The notes under the pieces: generated by a model
Told to the model about the DNA's origin: nothing
Databases searched by the model: none
Seen by the model: only the letters and a program-made list of their open reading frames with translations
Position numbers and translations under genes: made by a program
DNA from: Flavobacteriales bacterium
Lineage (GTDB): Bacteria > Bacteroidota > Bacteroidia > Flavobacteriales_D > Sanyastnellaceae
Length of the DNA stretch: 64,000 nt
Reading direction: 5' to 3'
NCBI GenBank assembly: GCA_029238785.1
Contig: JAQWFN010000117.1
Span: 1-64,000, forward strand
Shown: positions 33,664-45,172 of the stretch, piece after piece
How positions within the stretch are numbered: the stretch's first letter is position 1
How the letters are laid out: each line of letters starts with the position of its first letter

Positions 33664-34581
33664 ATGTCGATACTCGTACAAAACGTTACTAAGCTCTACG
33701 GAGAGCAAAAAGCCTTGAATAGCGTTGATTTCTCTATACAAAAAGGCGAGATCATCGGCTTTCTTGGTCCGAATGGCGCAGGCAAAACCACCATGATGAA
33801 AATCATCACCTGTTTCATCCCTCCGAGTGAAGGAAAGGTGGAAGTATGTGGAATTGACGTCATGGAATCGCCCTTAGAAGTGAAAAAAAAGGTGGGATAC
33901 TTACCAGAACACAATCCCTTATACCTAGACATGTGGGTAAAAGAATATCTCCAATTTGTGGCCGAACTCTACCAACTACCTAAAGCCAAATCAAAAGTAG
34001 ATGAGATGATTGAACGTGTTGGTCTTGGCCTAGAGCAGCATAAAAAAATTGCTGCTCTGTCTAAAGGTTACCGTCAACGCGTTGGCCTTGCGCAAGCCAT
34101 GATTCACGACCCAGAAGTGCTTATTTTGGATGAACCGACTTCGGGATTAGACCCAAATCAATTGGTAGAAATCAGACAGCTCATCCAAGAAATTGGTAAA
34201 AGTAAAACCGTCATGTTGAGCACACACATCATGCAAGAAGTGGAAGCGCTGTGCAATCGCGCTATCATCATTAATAGGGGTGATATTGTGGCTGATGCAC
34301 CGGTAGAAGAACTCAGAAACCTTCAACAAGCCCAACAAGAAGTGGTAATTGTAGAATTCAATCAAAGCTGTAATGAAGAAAGCCTAAAAGCAATAGATGG
34401 AGTTGTAGGCCTTGAAGTGCGCGCAGGAAACACCTATGTTTTTAGTGCTGAAGGAGGGAAAGATGTTCGCCAAGCCATTTTCGATTGGGCGGTGCGAAAC
34501 GAGCGCAGTGTGCTCGGAATCCAAAGAGAATCCATGAACATGGAAGAAGTCTTCAAATCACTCACAAGAAAACAAGCCTGA
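33664..34581 (+). CDS. gldA: Gliding motility-associated ABC transporter ATP-binding protein GldA
   Basis: A 305-residue ABC ATPase: Walker A GPNGAGKTT (35-43), signature LSKGYRQRVGLAQAM, Walker B VLILDEPTSGLD and switch His (STHIMQEV). The C-terminal extension (about 220-305) ends MNMEEVFKSLTRKQA. Length and tail match GldA, the ATPase that works with the GldF/GldG membrane components and is needed for gliding in Flavobacterium johnsoniae; it is also found in non-gliding relatives. gldF and gldG are not in this window. It is divergent from rsgA; a bidirectional terminator separates it from the convergent groEL. Confidence 0.88.
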   Translation: MSILVQNVTKLYGEQKALNSVDFSIQKGEIIGFLGPNGAGKTTMMKIITCFIPPSEGKVEVCGIDVMESPLEVKKKVGYLPEHNPLYLDMWVKEYLQFVAELYQLPKAKSKVDEMIERVGLGLEQHKKIAALSKGYRQRVGLAQAMIHDPEVLILDEPTSGLDPNQLVEIRQLIQEIGKSKTVMLSTHIMQEVEALCNRAIIINRGDIVADAPVEELRNLQQAQQEVVIVEFNQSCNEESLKAIDGVVGLEVRAGNTYVFSAEGGKDVRQAIFDWAVRNERSVLGIQRESMNMEEVFKSLTRKQA

Positions 34582-34620
34582 ACACTCTCTTCTTCAAATA
34601 GCACCGATTTATAAGTCACA

Positions 34621-34658
34621 AAAAAGCCGTCTCAACAAAGTCAAGACGGCTTTTTTTA
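34621..34658. terminator. Bidirectional terminator between gldA and groEL
   Basis: GCCGTCT pairs with AGACGGC around an 11-base loop, flanked by an A-run on the left and a T-run on the right. It should stop both convergent transcripts. Confidence 0.85.
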
Positions 34659-34691
34659 TAAGATATATGTTTAGTAATTTATTTTCTAAAA

Positions 34692-36347
<1,656 letters not shown>

Positions 36348-36359
36348 TTAATGGGAGAA

Positions 36360-36635
36360 TTAAACAATGGCGAAAATATCCGACTCGCGCATGATCAAGT
36401 AATCACTTCCTTCGATACTTAACTCAGTGCCTGAATATTTGCCGTATAAAATGGTGTCACCAACCTTTACCGTCATCGGTTCGTCTGGTTTCCCAGCGCC
36501 TACTGCGATAACCTTTCCACGTTGTGGCTTTTCTTTTGCTGAATCCGGGATGATGATTCCGCTAGCTGTGGTTTCTTCCGCTAAGGCTGGCTCCACAAGA
36601 ACACGATCCGCCAAGGGCTTTACGTTTACTGACAT
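36360..36635 (-). CDS. groES: 10 kDa co-chaperonin GroES
   Basis: A 91-residue lid subunit of the GroEL chamber: [10 protein letters not shown] at the start, the mobile loop [22 protein letters not shown] and the C-terminal [14 protein letters not shown]. Normal length. The upstream gap (36636-36804) contains a G/C-rich imperfect hairpin but no CIRCE repeat. Confidence 0.99.
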   Translation of the reverse strand: MSVNVKPLADRVLVEPALAEETTASGIIIPDSAKEKPQRGKVIAVGAGKPDEPMTVKVGDTILYGKYSGTELSIEGSDYLIMRESDIFAIV

Positions 36636-36804
36636 TGGTTTACAATTTTATGGTTAATAATGAATTTTATTGTCTGAGCCCCCACCCTCATAATTTGTGC
36701 CATGGGGTGTTTAGTGGGAGTAACGCGACAATACTTCAGTTTAGGGCAAAAAAAATGTCAGCATGTGGTGACATACTGACATTCGACAGGAAGATGTGTC
36801 TTCC

Positions 36805-37128
36805 TTATTCTGCTGGCGCTTCCTGCTCTATTCCGCCGCCGTCAACCGACGGTGCAGGAGCTGAAATCGTTGTGTCTTCTTGATACTGTCCATCTACTTC
36901 TCCTTGTCCAGAAAGAACACTTGCTGAAACAAGACAAAGCACAAACAATGTAATCACCAAATACCAAGTAGACTTCTCTAAGAAATCATTGGTTTTCTGA
37001 ACACCTCCAAACTGAGACGCACCCTGGAATCCTGTGGCAAGTCCACCACCTTTAGGGTTCTGCACCAAAATCACGGCTGCTAATAACAAGCATACCAATA
37101 AAATAACTACGGTTAAAAAAATGCCCAT
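36805..37128 (-). CDS. secG: Preprotein translocase subunit SecG
   Basis: A 107-residue protein with two transmembrane helices (about 4-24 and 52-75) joined by the conserved loop VQNPKGGGLATGFQGASQFGGVQ, typical of SecG, a small accessory part of the SecYEG channel. The C-terminal tail is acidic and Ala/Pro-rich, common in Bacteroidota. It lies 15 bases after the TPR-like gene in the minus-strand block. Confidence 0.95.
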   Translation of the reverse strand: MGIFLTVVILLVCLLLAAVILVQNPKGGGLATGFQGASQFGGVQKTNDFLEKSTWYLVITLFVLCLVSASVLSGQGEVDGQYQEDTTISAPAPSVDGGGIEQEAPAE

Positions 37129-37143
37129 CTTCGATGAAATTAC

Positions 37144-38229
37144 TTATTTGTTCGACTGGTTTCCCAGCTTTTTAATTTGGTTTGCAAAGTAAACGCTTTT
37201 TTCTGGATATTTCAAAGCTAGTAATTTGTAGGCTTTTCGGGCTTTTCCGAGGTTTCCTTGTTTGGCATAAACCTGCGCAAGGGTTTCTGTGACCCATTCT
37301 TCGTCTTGAACCAGTGCTTTCGCAACTACTTCTGGAGCTTCTACATCCATGGCCCTGCGAGGAGTGATTTTCGGCTCGTTTTGAATGAATCGATCTATCA
37401 TTTCAGCCTTAGACATGGGGTCTGAAGACTCAAGTTTGAGCTGAGGAAAGCTTTCTTCTCCTTGCCCTTGTTGCTCCGCCTCACTACGGGACTTCACTTC
37501 TGTAAGTCCATCCCCGTAATTCATCCCAATAGCGCGCTTATAAACCCACGAAGCAAATGCACTCAGCTCTTCCGCTGTTTCTTCTTCATCAAGCCGCCCA
37601 ACTGAAGCAACTTCAACTCCACTAAGTTTTTCTTCCGCTTCATTTGTTTCATTTTGAACGCTTACCTCCTGCTCTATACTGCTATTTAAGGCTCCAAGTA
37701 AAACCGCCTGCCCTAACTCGTCCATTTCGTCGAACTTGCGCTTATCTTCTCTCGAAACACTGCGCTCGTCTACAAGTACTTCTTCGTCTTCTTTTTCTTC
37801 TTCTTGATGATGCTCTAGCCGATCCTTCTCAGCATCAGACTCACTCTTGGATTCACTACTTTCTTCTTCTTGAAGCAAATCGCTCGCCACCTCTGCTTCA
37901 CTTCCTTCCTCAAATTGATCTACAAGACGCTCCTCCGCTTCGACCTCCTCCATGGCATCCATCTCACGCTCAACATCAGCTATCGATTTGGCCAAAAGTT
38001 CTTTGGTGTGCTCATGAAAAAGATACGACCTGTCGCCAACATGAATGGCCGCCTGCTGAAGAACCTGGTCGAACTCGTGGTGACCAGACAAATAACTCGA
38101 CTTACTCAAAAGTACACGCGCACTTTGAAAATAAGGGTACTTCGCAAGAATTTCTTTTAAAGCCTCTTGCTCTTCTGCCGTTCCCTGAACGCCCTCTTTT
38201 AAATAGGTATAGAATTGATCTTTATTCAT
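37144..38229 (-). CDS. Hypothetical protein with acidic linker and TPR-like C-terminus
   Basis: A 361-residue protein conserved in Bacteroidota at this locus as I recall, without a name. An N-terminal helical part (YTYLKEG ... AKYPYFQSARVLLSKS) is followed by a long Glu/Asp/Ser-rich, probably disordered linker (about 90-230) and a C-terminal tetratricopeptide-like stretch (WVTETLAQVYAKQGNLGKARKAYKLLALKYPEKSVYFANQIKKL at about 310-355). No signal peptide is seen. The ATG at 38229 overlaps the lptE stop by one base, so translation is coupled. Its position between lptE and secG hints at an envelope role; this is inference only. Confidence 0.75.
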   Translation of the reverse strand: MNKDQFYTYLKEGVQGTAEEQEALKEILAKYPYFQSARVLLSKSSYLSGHHEFDQVLQQAAIHVGDRSYLFHEHTKELLAKSIADVEREMDAMEEVEAEERLVDQFEEGSEAEVASDLLQEEESSESKSESDAEKDRLEHHQEEEKEDEEVLVDERSVSREDKRKFDEMDELGQAVLLGALNSSIEQEVSVQNETNEAEEKLSGVEVASVGRLDEEETAEELSAFASWVYKRAIGMNYGDGLTEVKSRSEAEQQGQGEESFPQLKLESSDPMSKAEMIDRFIQNEPKITPRRAMDVEAPEVVAKALVQDEEWVTETLAQVYAKQGNLGKARKAYKLLALKYPEKSVYFANQIKKLGNQSNK

Positions 38230-38762
38230 TACCAATTACCTAAAGTAGCGTTAAAAATGTCCTGTGTGAGCTGGTCATTGATATCTTCTAACAAGGATGC
38301 TTCAACGGAAAACAAATCTTCAGAACTATCATAATCCGCAAACTTCGTGAATGAGCGATCGAAACCAAGTTCCTTTTCTATCGTGTTCACATAGCGCACC
38401 TTCACGGTAATGCTTAACCTATTCACATTGGCCACTTCATCACCCTGAACCCCCACCGGGATAACAGAATAACCAGTAATGCTTCCTGAATACTGCAACT
38501 CTCCATCCTGCTCTTCTAAACTGAGTGTTGACTGTCGCAAAATCAAATCTTTTAAAGCCTCTGTGAAGTTCTGTGCAATTTCCGGACTAGCCAAGGGCGT
38601 CTGTGGTTTAAAATATTCCACAGAGAAGGTTTGAGCCCCTGAAGTCTGCGCGCCATAAGGACTGTAAACGCCACAAGCGGCAAACACACTTATCAGGGCC
38701 AGAAATAAGACCAACTTAGACCATCGATGCAATAACATGTTTTCCAAACGCATAAGGCTCAT
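38229..38762 (-). CDS. lptE: LPS assembly lipoprotein LptE family
   Basis: A 177-residue lipoprotein. The signal peptide ends in the lipobox FAAC with the acylated Cys at about residue 30. The next part, GVYSPYGAQ, and the strands QTFSVEYFKPQTPLASPEIAQNFTEALKDLILRQSTLSL match the Bacteroidota LptE family, which plugs LptD for LPS insertion in the outer membrane. An internal ATG (MLLHRWSK) could be the true start. It overlaps the sigma-54 regulator gene by four bases (ATGA) and the next gene by one. Confidence 0.85.
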   Translation of the reverse strand: MSLMRLENMLLHRWSKLVLFLALISVFAACGVYSPYGAQTSGAQTFSVEYFKPQTPLASPEIAQNFTEALKDLILRQSTLSLEEQDGELQYSGSITGYSVIPVGVQGDEVANVNRLSITVKVRYVNTIEKELGFDRSFTKFADYDSSEDLFSVEASLLEDINDQLTQDIFNATLGNW

Positions 38763-40009
38763 TTAAGATTGTATTCTTTGATCTTTCTATAAAGTGTTCG
38801 CTCAGAAATACCCAGTTCCTTCGCCGCATGCTTTCGTTTGTTCTTATGTTTGACTAGCGCTCTTCGAATCAATTCGCGCTCGGTATCTTGCAAAGACAAG
38901 GTTTCTTCCACCTCCTCCATCACTTCGCTAACATGAACCTCACTCGGGCTATGATTATGGGTACGCTCTGGTAAACGCAATAATCCGCTTTGATCCGTAT
39001 TCGGTTCATCGCCATCATCATAAAACACCTTTTTCAAAAGCTCACTATTACTGTCGCTAGCGTCCAAATGTCCGTCGTTCTGAATCAACTTCAAAACCAA
39101 ATCCTTCAGATCATTTAGGTCGCTCTTCATATCAAACAAAACCTTATACAGAATTTCACGCTCAGTAAAATCATTAGTTCCGCCGCTATTCGACTTATCG
39201 CTAATAACAGCTGGCGTTTGTTTGAAATCTGCATGAGGCAAATAAGCTCTCAGCGTTTCTGAATCTACCCTTCTGTTCTGTTCTATTACAGAAATTTGTT
39301 CTGAAATATTTTTTAGTTGACGAATATTTCCCGGCCAACGGTAATGCTCCAAAAGATCCACCGCGTCGGCTGTTAACTCTAAAGCCGGCACATGGTACTT
39401 CTCAGAAAAGTCATAGGTGAATTTCCTGAAGAGCAAATGAATGTCTTCCGAGCGCTCGCGGAGCGGTGGCATATATATAGGTACCTGATTCAACCTGTAG
39501 AATAGGTCTTCTCTAAACTTGTTGTTCCGAATGGCATCTCCAAAATTCACATTGGTTGCTGCAACTACACGGACATCTGTCTTAATTACTTTTGAGGAGC
39601 CCACCCGAATAAATTCTCCAGTTTCCAAAACCCGCAACAAACGAACTTGGGTTTGTAAAGGAAGCTCAGCTACTTCGTCCAAAAAGATGGTTCCGCCATT
39701 GGCCACTTCAAAATATCCTTTTCGCGATTCATGTGCTCCGGTAAACGAGCCCTTTTCATGACCAAAAAGCTCCGAATCAATGGTTCCTTCGGGAATGGCA
39801 CCGCAGTTCACCGCAATGTAGCTTCCATGTTTTCTTGCACTGAGTTGATGAATAATTTTGGGCATCACCTCTTTTCCTGTTCCACTCTCCCCATTGATGA
39901 GCACAGATATCTCCGTTGGCGCAACTTGCATCGCTACATCAATCGCCCGGTTTAACAAGGCGGAGTTTCCGATAATCCCGAAACGCTGTTTTATACTTTG
40001 AACATCCAT
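38759..40009 (-). CDS. Sigma-54 interaction domain transcriptional regulator
   Basis: A 416-residue AAA+ enhancer-binding protein without an N-terminal receiver domain. Walker A GESGTGKE (40-47), the sigma-54 contact loop GSFTGA (87-92, a GAFTGA variant), Walker B GGTIFLDE (to 112), R-finger region and a C-terminal Fis-like HTH (HAAKELGISERTLYRKIKEY). A Ser/Glu-rich linker of about 100 residues sits between the ATPase and the HTH. It should activate RpoN-dependent promoters; the signal is unknown. It is co-transcribed between miaB and lptE, an arrangement I recall as common in Bacteroidota. Confidence 0.93.
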   Translation of the reverse strand: MDVQSIKQRFGIIGNSALLNRAIDVAMQVAPTEISVLINGESGTGKEVMPKIIHQLSARKHGSYIAVNCGAIPEGTIDSELFGHEKGSFTGAHESRKGYFEVANGGTIFLDEVAELPLQTQVRLLRVLETGEFIRVGSSKVIKTDVRVVAATNVNFGDAIRNNKFREDLFYRLNQVPIYMPPLRERSEDIHLLFRKFTYDFSEKYHVPALELTADAVDLLEHYRWPGNIRQLKNISEQISVIEQNRRVDSETLRAYLPHADFKQTPAVISDKSNSGGTNDFTEREILYKVLFDMKSDLNDLKDLVLKLIQNDGHLDASDSNSELLKKVFYDDGDEPNTDQSGLLRLPERTHNHSPSEVHVSEVMEEVEETLSLQDTERELIRRALVKHKNKRKHAAKELGISERTLYRKIKEYNLK

Positions 40010-40011
40010 AC

Positions 40012-41454
40012 TTACCCTTCTTCAGTTTGAACTACTTCACCAATCAGCGTTACTGAGGTGTTCGAAATTGCTTGCACATAAACGTATTGCCCCTTTTGAG
40101 TATCTCCCTTGGGGAAAATCATGATGGTGTTCTGCGAATTCCTTCCATAATGATGCTGGTCTGATTTTTTTGAAACGCCCTCAACAAGTACTTTAAAGGT
40201 TCTCCCAAGCATCGAGGAAGTTCCGTTTTTAGCAATTCTCAAATGAACAGCAATCACTTCATCCAAGCGCCGGCTTTTCACCTCTTCAGGAACATCATCT
40301 TCAAATTTCCTTTCAGCCAAAGTTCTTGGTCGTTCAGAATACTTGAACATGTACGACATCTGATAAGAGACTTCTTCCATTAAAGATAAGGTGTCTTGGT
40401 GTTGTTCTTCGGTCTCGCCACAAAAACCAGTAATGATATCGGTTGAAATTGTGCTGTCTGGAATAATCCGCTTTATTGCGGCAATACGATCGAGGTACCA
40501 TTCACGGGTGTAACCGCGATTCATTCGCTTCAATACTTCTGAATTACCTGATTGAACCGGCAAGTGAACGTAATTGCAGATGTTCTCGTACTTAGCAATG
40601 GTATGCAAAACTTCGTCAGTCATGTCTTTGGGGTGAGATGTACTGAAGCGCACCCTTAAATCTGGATGAACCAAAGCTACTTTTTCCAAAAGCTGCGCAA
40701 AGTTGACGGTTTCTTTTTCTGGATCCTTGACTTCTCCCTTGCTGCTCAAGTTCCATTTGTAAGAATCCACGTTCTGACCGAGTAAGGTGACTTCACGGTA
40801 TCCTCTTTCAAATAAATCTCTCGATTCAGCTACTATCGATTCGGGATCTCGAGAACGCTCTCTTCCTCTTGTGAAAGGAACAACGCAGAATGAACACATA
40901 TTATCACAACCTCTCATGATCGAAACAAAAGCAGTAACGCCGTTGCTGTCTAATCTAAGCGGACTAATTTCAGCATAGGTTTCTTCTCGAGATAAAAGCA
41001 CATTCACCGCCTTTTGTCCACCCCAAACCTCGTCTATCAGGTTGGGTAAATCGCGGTAGGCATCCGGGCCAACCACCATATCTACCAGGTGTTCTTCTTC
41101 TAGAAGCTGGTCTCGAAGTCGCTCGGCCATACAACCTAGAACGCCCACCACCATTGAAGGCTTGTTCTTTTTTAAGTTCTTAAAGTGAACCAATCTATTG
41201 CGCACCTTTTGCTCTGCATTATCCCTAATCGAACAGGTATTTAAAAGAATTACGTCTGCTTCTTCTAAAACACGAGTTGTTTCAAAACCTTCTTTCGACA
41301 AAATAGATACAACAATCTCACTGTCGGCAAAATTCATTTGACAGCCATAACTCTCCAAAAACAGCTTTCTACCGTTCTTCGATTTCGGCCTTGGCGCCAT
41401 GATCGGCTCTCCTTGTCGCGACTCGTCAATTACTTTATTTCCTTCGTGCAGCAT
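40012..41454 (-). CDS. miaB: tRNA-2-methylthio-N6-dimethylallyladenosine synthase MiaB
   Basis: A radical SAM methylthiotransferase that converts i6A37 to ms2i6A37 in tRNA. The N-terminal MTTase domain has three cluster Cys ([31 protein letters not shown]); the radical SAM CxxxCxxC is in CDNMCSFC; then [20 protein letters not shown] and a C-terminal TRAM domain. Start at ATG 41454, since the upstream TTG at 41472 is weaker. It is the first gene of the minus-strand block that runs to groEL. The 172-base gap to topA shows no second gene. Confidence 0.96.
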   Translation of the reverse strand: MLHEGNKVIDESRQGEPIMAPRPKSKNGRKLFLESYGCQMNFADSEIVVSILSKEGFETTRVLEEADVILLNTCSIRDNAEQKVRNRLVHFKNLKKNKPSMVVGVLGCMAERLRDQLLEEEHLVDMVVGPDAYRDLPNLIDEVWGGQKAVNVLLSREETYAEISPLRLDSNGVTAFVSIMRGCDNMCSFCVVPFTRGRERSRDPESIVAESRDLFERGYREVTLLGQNVDSYKWNLSSKGEVKDPEKETVNFAQLLEKVALVHPDLRVRFSTSHPKDMTDEVLHTIAKYENICNYVHLPVQSGNSEVLKRMNRGYTREWYLDRIAAIKRIIPDSTISTDIITGFCGETEEQHQDTLSLMEEVSYQMSYMFKYSERPRTLAERKFEDDVPEEVKSRRLDEVIAVHLRIAKNGTSSMLGRTFKVLVEGVSKKSDQHHYGRNSQNTIMIFPKGDTQKGQYVYVQAISNTSVTLIGEVVQTEEG

Positions 41455-41693
41455 GTCTTCTACTAATATCAATCATCCTAAAATTAAGGAAGACAAAGTT
41501 AGCGAAAACAGAGCAAGGTGACAATTTGACAGCCTTACAAAAACAAATTCTTTATAAGAATTTACAAAGTCATTACTACCTGACACTTGGAATTGAAGGA
41601 TTGAATGTACTTACTTTGCAAACGGACAACAATCCATAATCGGCGATGAAACCCATCAATGATTTTGTTGTTCTACCCTTTAAACAAGCGTTC

Positions 41694-44012
41694 ATGTCAA
41701 AGAATTTAGTGATTGTTGAGTCACCTGCAAAAGCGAAAACCATCGAAGGTTATCTCGGAAAAGACTTTACTGTTAAAAGCAGTTATGGTCATGTTAGAGA
41801 CCTTCCCCGCAAAGGTGTAGCGATTGATATTGAAGATAATTTCAAACCCGTCTATGAAGTCTCAGAAGACAAAAAGAAATTATTAAAAGAGCTACAAGCG
41901 CTTTCGAAAAAAGCAGAAGTTATTTGGCTAGCAACGGATGAGGACCGCGAGGGAGAAGCCATTTCTTGGCACCTTCAAGAGGCCCTTAAACTAAAAGACC
42001 AACAAGTAAAAAGAATTGTTTTCTCGGAAATCACCAAAAAAGCCATCCTAAAGGCCATCGAATCACCAAGAACGGTGAACATCGATTTGGTGAATGCTCA
42101 GCAAGCCCGACGTGTTCTAGACCGATTGGTAGGTTTCGAACTTTCTCCAGTACTCTGGAAGAAGGTAAAGCCATCGCTCTCAGCAGGTAGAGTTCAAAGT
42201 GTGGCTGTTCGAATCATTGTTGAACGCGAACGCGAAATCGAAAACTTTGAGTCTACGGGGTCTTACCGTGTAAGCGCGATATTTAATGCTGACGGAGCTG
42301 AACTAAAAGCAGAACTCCCAAAACGCTACAAAACAATTGAAGAGGCCCGTGCATTTTTGAACGACTGCACCAACGCGAGCTTTAGCATCGACAAGCTTGA
42401 AACCAAACCAAGCAAAAAAAGTCCAGCGGCACCTTTCACCACTTCAACCCTTCAGCAAGAGGCCAGCAGAAAACTAGGTTTTTCTGTAAGTCAAACAATG
42501 GTTGTTGCTCAGCGTCTATATGAAAGTGGAAAGATCACTTACATGAGAACAGATAGCGTCAACCTGAGTGATGACGCTCTGAACGCAGCTTCAGCAGAAA
42601 TTAGCAAAAGCTACGGACCAGAGTTTGCTCAACGAAGAAGCTATACTAGTAAGTCTAAAGGAGCGCAAGAGGCCCACGAAGCCATCAGACCTTCAGACAT
42701 GTCGGCACACAGCGTTACAGGTGAACGAAACGACGAAAGGCTCTACGACCTTATCTGGAAAAGAACACTCGCTTCGCAAATGGCCGATGCGCAATTGGAA
42801 AAAACTACCGCATCTATCGCCATTAGCACCAATGACGAACAACTCGTTGCAAGAGGTGAAGTAATTAAATTCGAAGGATTTCTTAAAGTATACCTCGAAG
42901 GTACTGACGACGAAAATGAAGACAGCACCACCAAAGACATGCTTCCGCCAATGACGGAAGGGCAAGTACTGGAGATGATGAGCATGAACGCCACGGAGCG
43001 CTTCACCCAACATCCTGCGAGATACACAGAAGCAAGTTTAGTAAAACGACTTGAAGAACTCGGTATCGGTCGTCCGAGTACCTACGCACCAACCATCTCT
43101 ACAGTTCAAAAAAGAGGCTACGTGGTGAAAGAAGACCGCGATGGAAAAGAACGTAAATACCACTTCTTGAACATTGAAAAAGGTGCCGTTAAAGAAGAAG
43201 TAAAAACTGAAACTACGGGCACAGAAAGAAGCAAATTGTTCCCTACAGACATTGGTATTGTTGTAAACGACTTCCTCGTAGAAAATTTCGAGTCTATTTT
43301 AGATTACAATTTCACCGCTAGTGTAGAAGCACAGTTTGATGAAATTGCTAACGGGAATTTGGTTTGGAACGATATGATTCGCGACTTCTACAAACCTTTC
43401 CACGCCAAAGTTGAGGATACCTTAGAAAATGCCGATCGTGCCTCTGGAGAGCGCATCTTAGGTGAACACCCGGAAAGCGGAAAGGTGATTTTAGTGCGCA
43501 TAGGAAGATTCGGACCAATGGCTCAAATTGGCGATGCCGAAGATGAAGACAAGCAATTCGCTAGTTTACTTCCTGAACAAAGCATTGGATCCATTACTCT
43601 TGAAGAAGTGCTTGATCTATTTAAACTCCCAAGGCAATTGGGTCAGTTCGAAGAAAAAGTTGTAACTGCCGCAATTGGTCGTTTTGGACCTTACATTCGT
43701 CACGACGGAAAATTCGTGAGCATCAAAGAAGCTGATGGCGACTCACCTTACACCATTACCTTAGAAAGAGGAATCGAGCTCATTCAAGAAAAGCGCGATA
43801 AAGACGCTAAGGCCATCATTCAAATCTTCGATGAAGATCCAGAAATTCGAATTTTAGAGGGCCGATGGGGGCCATACATCAAAGCTGGGAAAGCCAACGT
43901 TAAAATCCCAAAGGATACTGACGCTGCTGCATTGAGCTTTGATGAAGTGAAGCACTTGATTGAGGAACACGAGAAAAATCCACCAAAACGTCGCCGAGGA
44001 GCCAAAAAATGA
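41694..44012 (+). CDS. topA: DNA topoisomerase I
   Basis: A 772-residue type IA topoisomerase that relaxes negative supercoils. The Toprim domain starts NLVIVESPAKAKTIEGYLG and includes ATDEDREGEAISWH; the active-site Tyr is in GKITYMRTDS. The C-terminus has repeats of the FGPY type (RIGRFGPMAQIG, AIGRFGPYIRHDG, RWGPYIKAG) in place of E. coli-style zinc ribbons, as usual for Bacteroidota. I choose the ATG at 41694 (MSKNLV); the frame is open to an ATG at 41646, which adds 16 atypical residues. The stop overlaps the next start by four bases (ATGA). Confidence 0.97.
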   Translation: MSKNLVIVESPAKAKTIEGYLGKDFTVKSSYGHVRDLPRKGVAIDIEDNFKPVYEVSEDKKKLLKELQALSKKAEVIWLATDEDREGEAISWHLQEALKLKDQQVKRIVFSEITKKAILKAIESPRTVNIDLVNAQQARRVLDRLVGFELSPVLWKKVKPSLSAGRVQSVAVRIIVEREREIENFESTGSYRVSAIFNADGAELKAELPKRYKTIEEARAFLNDCTNASFSIDKLETKPSKKSPAAPFTTSTLQQEASRKLGFSVSQTMVVAQRLYESGKITYMRTDSVNLSDDALNAASAEISKSYGPEFAQRRSYTSKSKGAQEAHEAIRPSDMSAHSVTGERNDERLYDLIWKRTLASQMADAQLEKTTASIAISTNDEQLVARGEVIKFEGFLKVYLEGTDDENEDSTTKDMLPPMTEGQVLEMMSMNATERFTQHPARYTEASLVKRLEELGIGRPSTYAPTISTVQKRGYVVKEDRDGKERKYHFLNIEKGAVKEEVKTETTGTERSKLFPTDIGIVVNDFLVENFESILDYNFTASVEAQFDEIANGNLVWNDMIRDFYKPFHAKVEDTLENADRASGERILGEHPESGKVILVRIGRFGPMAQIGDAEDEDKQFASLLPEQSIGSITLEEVLDLFKLPRQLGQFEEKVVTAAIGRFGPYIRHDGKFVSIKEADGDSPYTITLERGIELIQEKRDKDAKAIIQIFDEDPEIRILEGRWGPYIKAGKANVKIPKDTDAAALSFDEVKHLIEEHEKNPPKRRRGAKK

Positions 44013-45172
44013 GTTTAGTTGATTTCTTCAAGCCCATTGCCGCACCTATCAAAAGAGAAGAAGAGCAGGAGCGCCGCTTTTCAGATCACTTTAGGCTGCA
44101 CACTGAAAACAATTTCCCCGAACTAGAAGGGGTGAAGATTGCTATTTTTGGTGTTCATGAACATCGAAGAGCAGGAGTCGAAGATGCTGTTTCAGATACC
44201 AACCCTATCAGGAAACAACTGTACGAATTACATGAACTCGACACCAACATTTCACTTGCCGACCTTGGAAATATTGAACAGGGGCACACTGTTGAAGACA
44301 CCGACGCAGCTGTTAAAATGGTTTGTGAAGAGCTTATCAAGCAGAACATCATCCCTGTCATCATAGGTGGGGCTCAAGACATTACTTACGCTAACTACGC
44401 TGCCTACGAGTCTTTAGAACAAACCATTAATTTGGTTACCATTGATGCCCGTTTGGACTTTGGAGGAGATCCCTCAGACTTTACATCCAGAAACTATTTG
44501 AATAAAATAGTCTTGCATCAACCCAATTATCTATTCAACTATAGCAATATTGGTCATCAGCGCTATTTGGTTGACAAATCCCTTTTGGACTTGATGGAGA
44601 AGATGTATTTCGATGTATATCGCTTGGGTGAAATTGCCGCTGACATCCGTAATACGGAGCCTTTGGTAAGAAATGCCGACATCGTAAGTTTCGATATCAG
44701 CGCCATCCGTTTTAGCGAGGCTCCTGGAAGCGAAAATGCTGGTCCGAACGGAATTTATGCTGAACAAGCTTGTCAAATTGCCCGTTACGCAGGAATGAGC
44801 GACAAACTCACTTCTTTTGGGCTTTATGAATATCGAGCTGATCTGGATCAAAGAGGAACTACTGCGCATATCATAGCGCAAATGATTTGGTGTTTTATTG
44901 AAGGGGTAACACTGAGAAAAGGAGATTATCCAATCGGAAGTCAGGAAGACTATTTAAAGTACATCGTCAATCTCAGCACAGAAGAACACAATTTAGTGTT
45001 CTATAAGTCACCTCGAAGCGATCGCTGGTGGATGGACGTTCCTTACCCTGCTGGACGCAAAAACAAGTACGAAAGACACCATCTTGTGCCTTGTTCTTAC
45101 GATGAATACCAACAAGCCACCAACGACGATATGCCCGATAGGTGGTGGAGAACCTACCAAAAACTTACATGA
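44009..45172 (+). CDS. Arginase/formimidoylglutamase-like ureohydrolase with altered metal ligands
   Basis: A 387-residue protein with the ureohydrolase fold. The three metal motifs are all changed: GGAQD instead of GGDHS, DARLDF instead of DAHxDxR-type, and FDISAIR instead of DxDxxDP. Loss of several Mn ligands means it is probably not a working arginase or formimidoylglutamase, although databases tend to name it so. Its ATG overlaps the topA stop, and it precedes the porP/sprF-gldKLMN genes. This position near T9SS genes is, as I recall, conserved in Flavobacteriia. A structural or regulatory role is possible. Sure of the fold, unsure of activity. Confidence 0.82.
   Translation: MSLVDFFKPIAAPIKREEEQERRFSDHFRLHTENNFPELEGVKIAIFGVHEHRRAGVEDAVSDTNPIRKQLYELHELDTNISLADLGNIEQGHTVEDTDAAVKMVCEELIKQNIIPVIIGGAQDITYANYAAYESLEQTINLVTIDARLDFGGDPSDFTSRNYLNKIVLHQPNYLFNYSNIGHQRYLVDKSLLDLMEKMYFDVYRLGEIAADIRNTEPLVRNADIVSFDISAIRFSEAPGSENAGPNGIYAEQACQIARYAGMSDKLTSFGLYEYRADLDQRGTTAHIIAQMIWCFIEGVTLRKGDYPIGSQEDYLKYIVNLSTEEHNLVFYKSPRSDRWWMDVPYPAGRKNKYERHHLVPCSYDEYQQATNDDMPDRWWRTYQKLT

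Noticed and set aside
36680-36725. Possible tRNA or regulatory hairpin upstream of groES
   Set aside because: C-rich and G-rich arms pair only partly and no tRNA cloverleaf can be drawn; no CIRCE repeat either.
37644-38243. 199-residue plus-strand open frame
   Set aside because: Antisense shadow of the acidic-linker protein; it has no start context and no family-like sequence.
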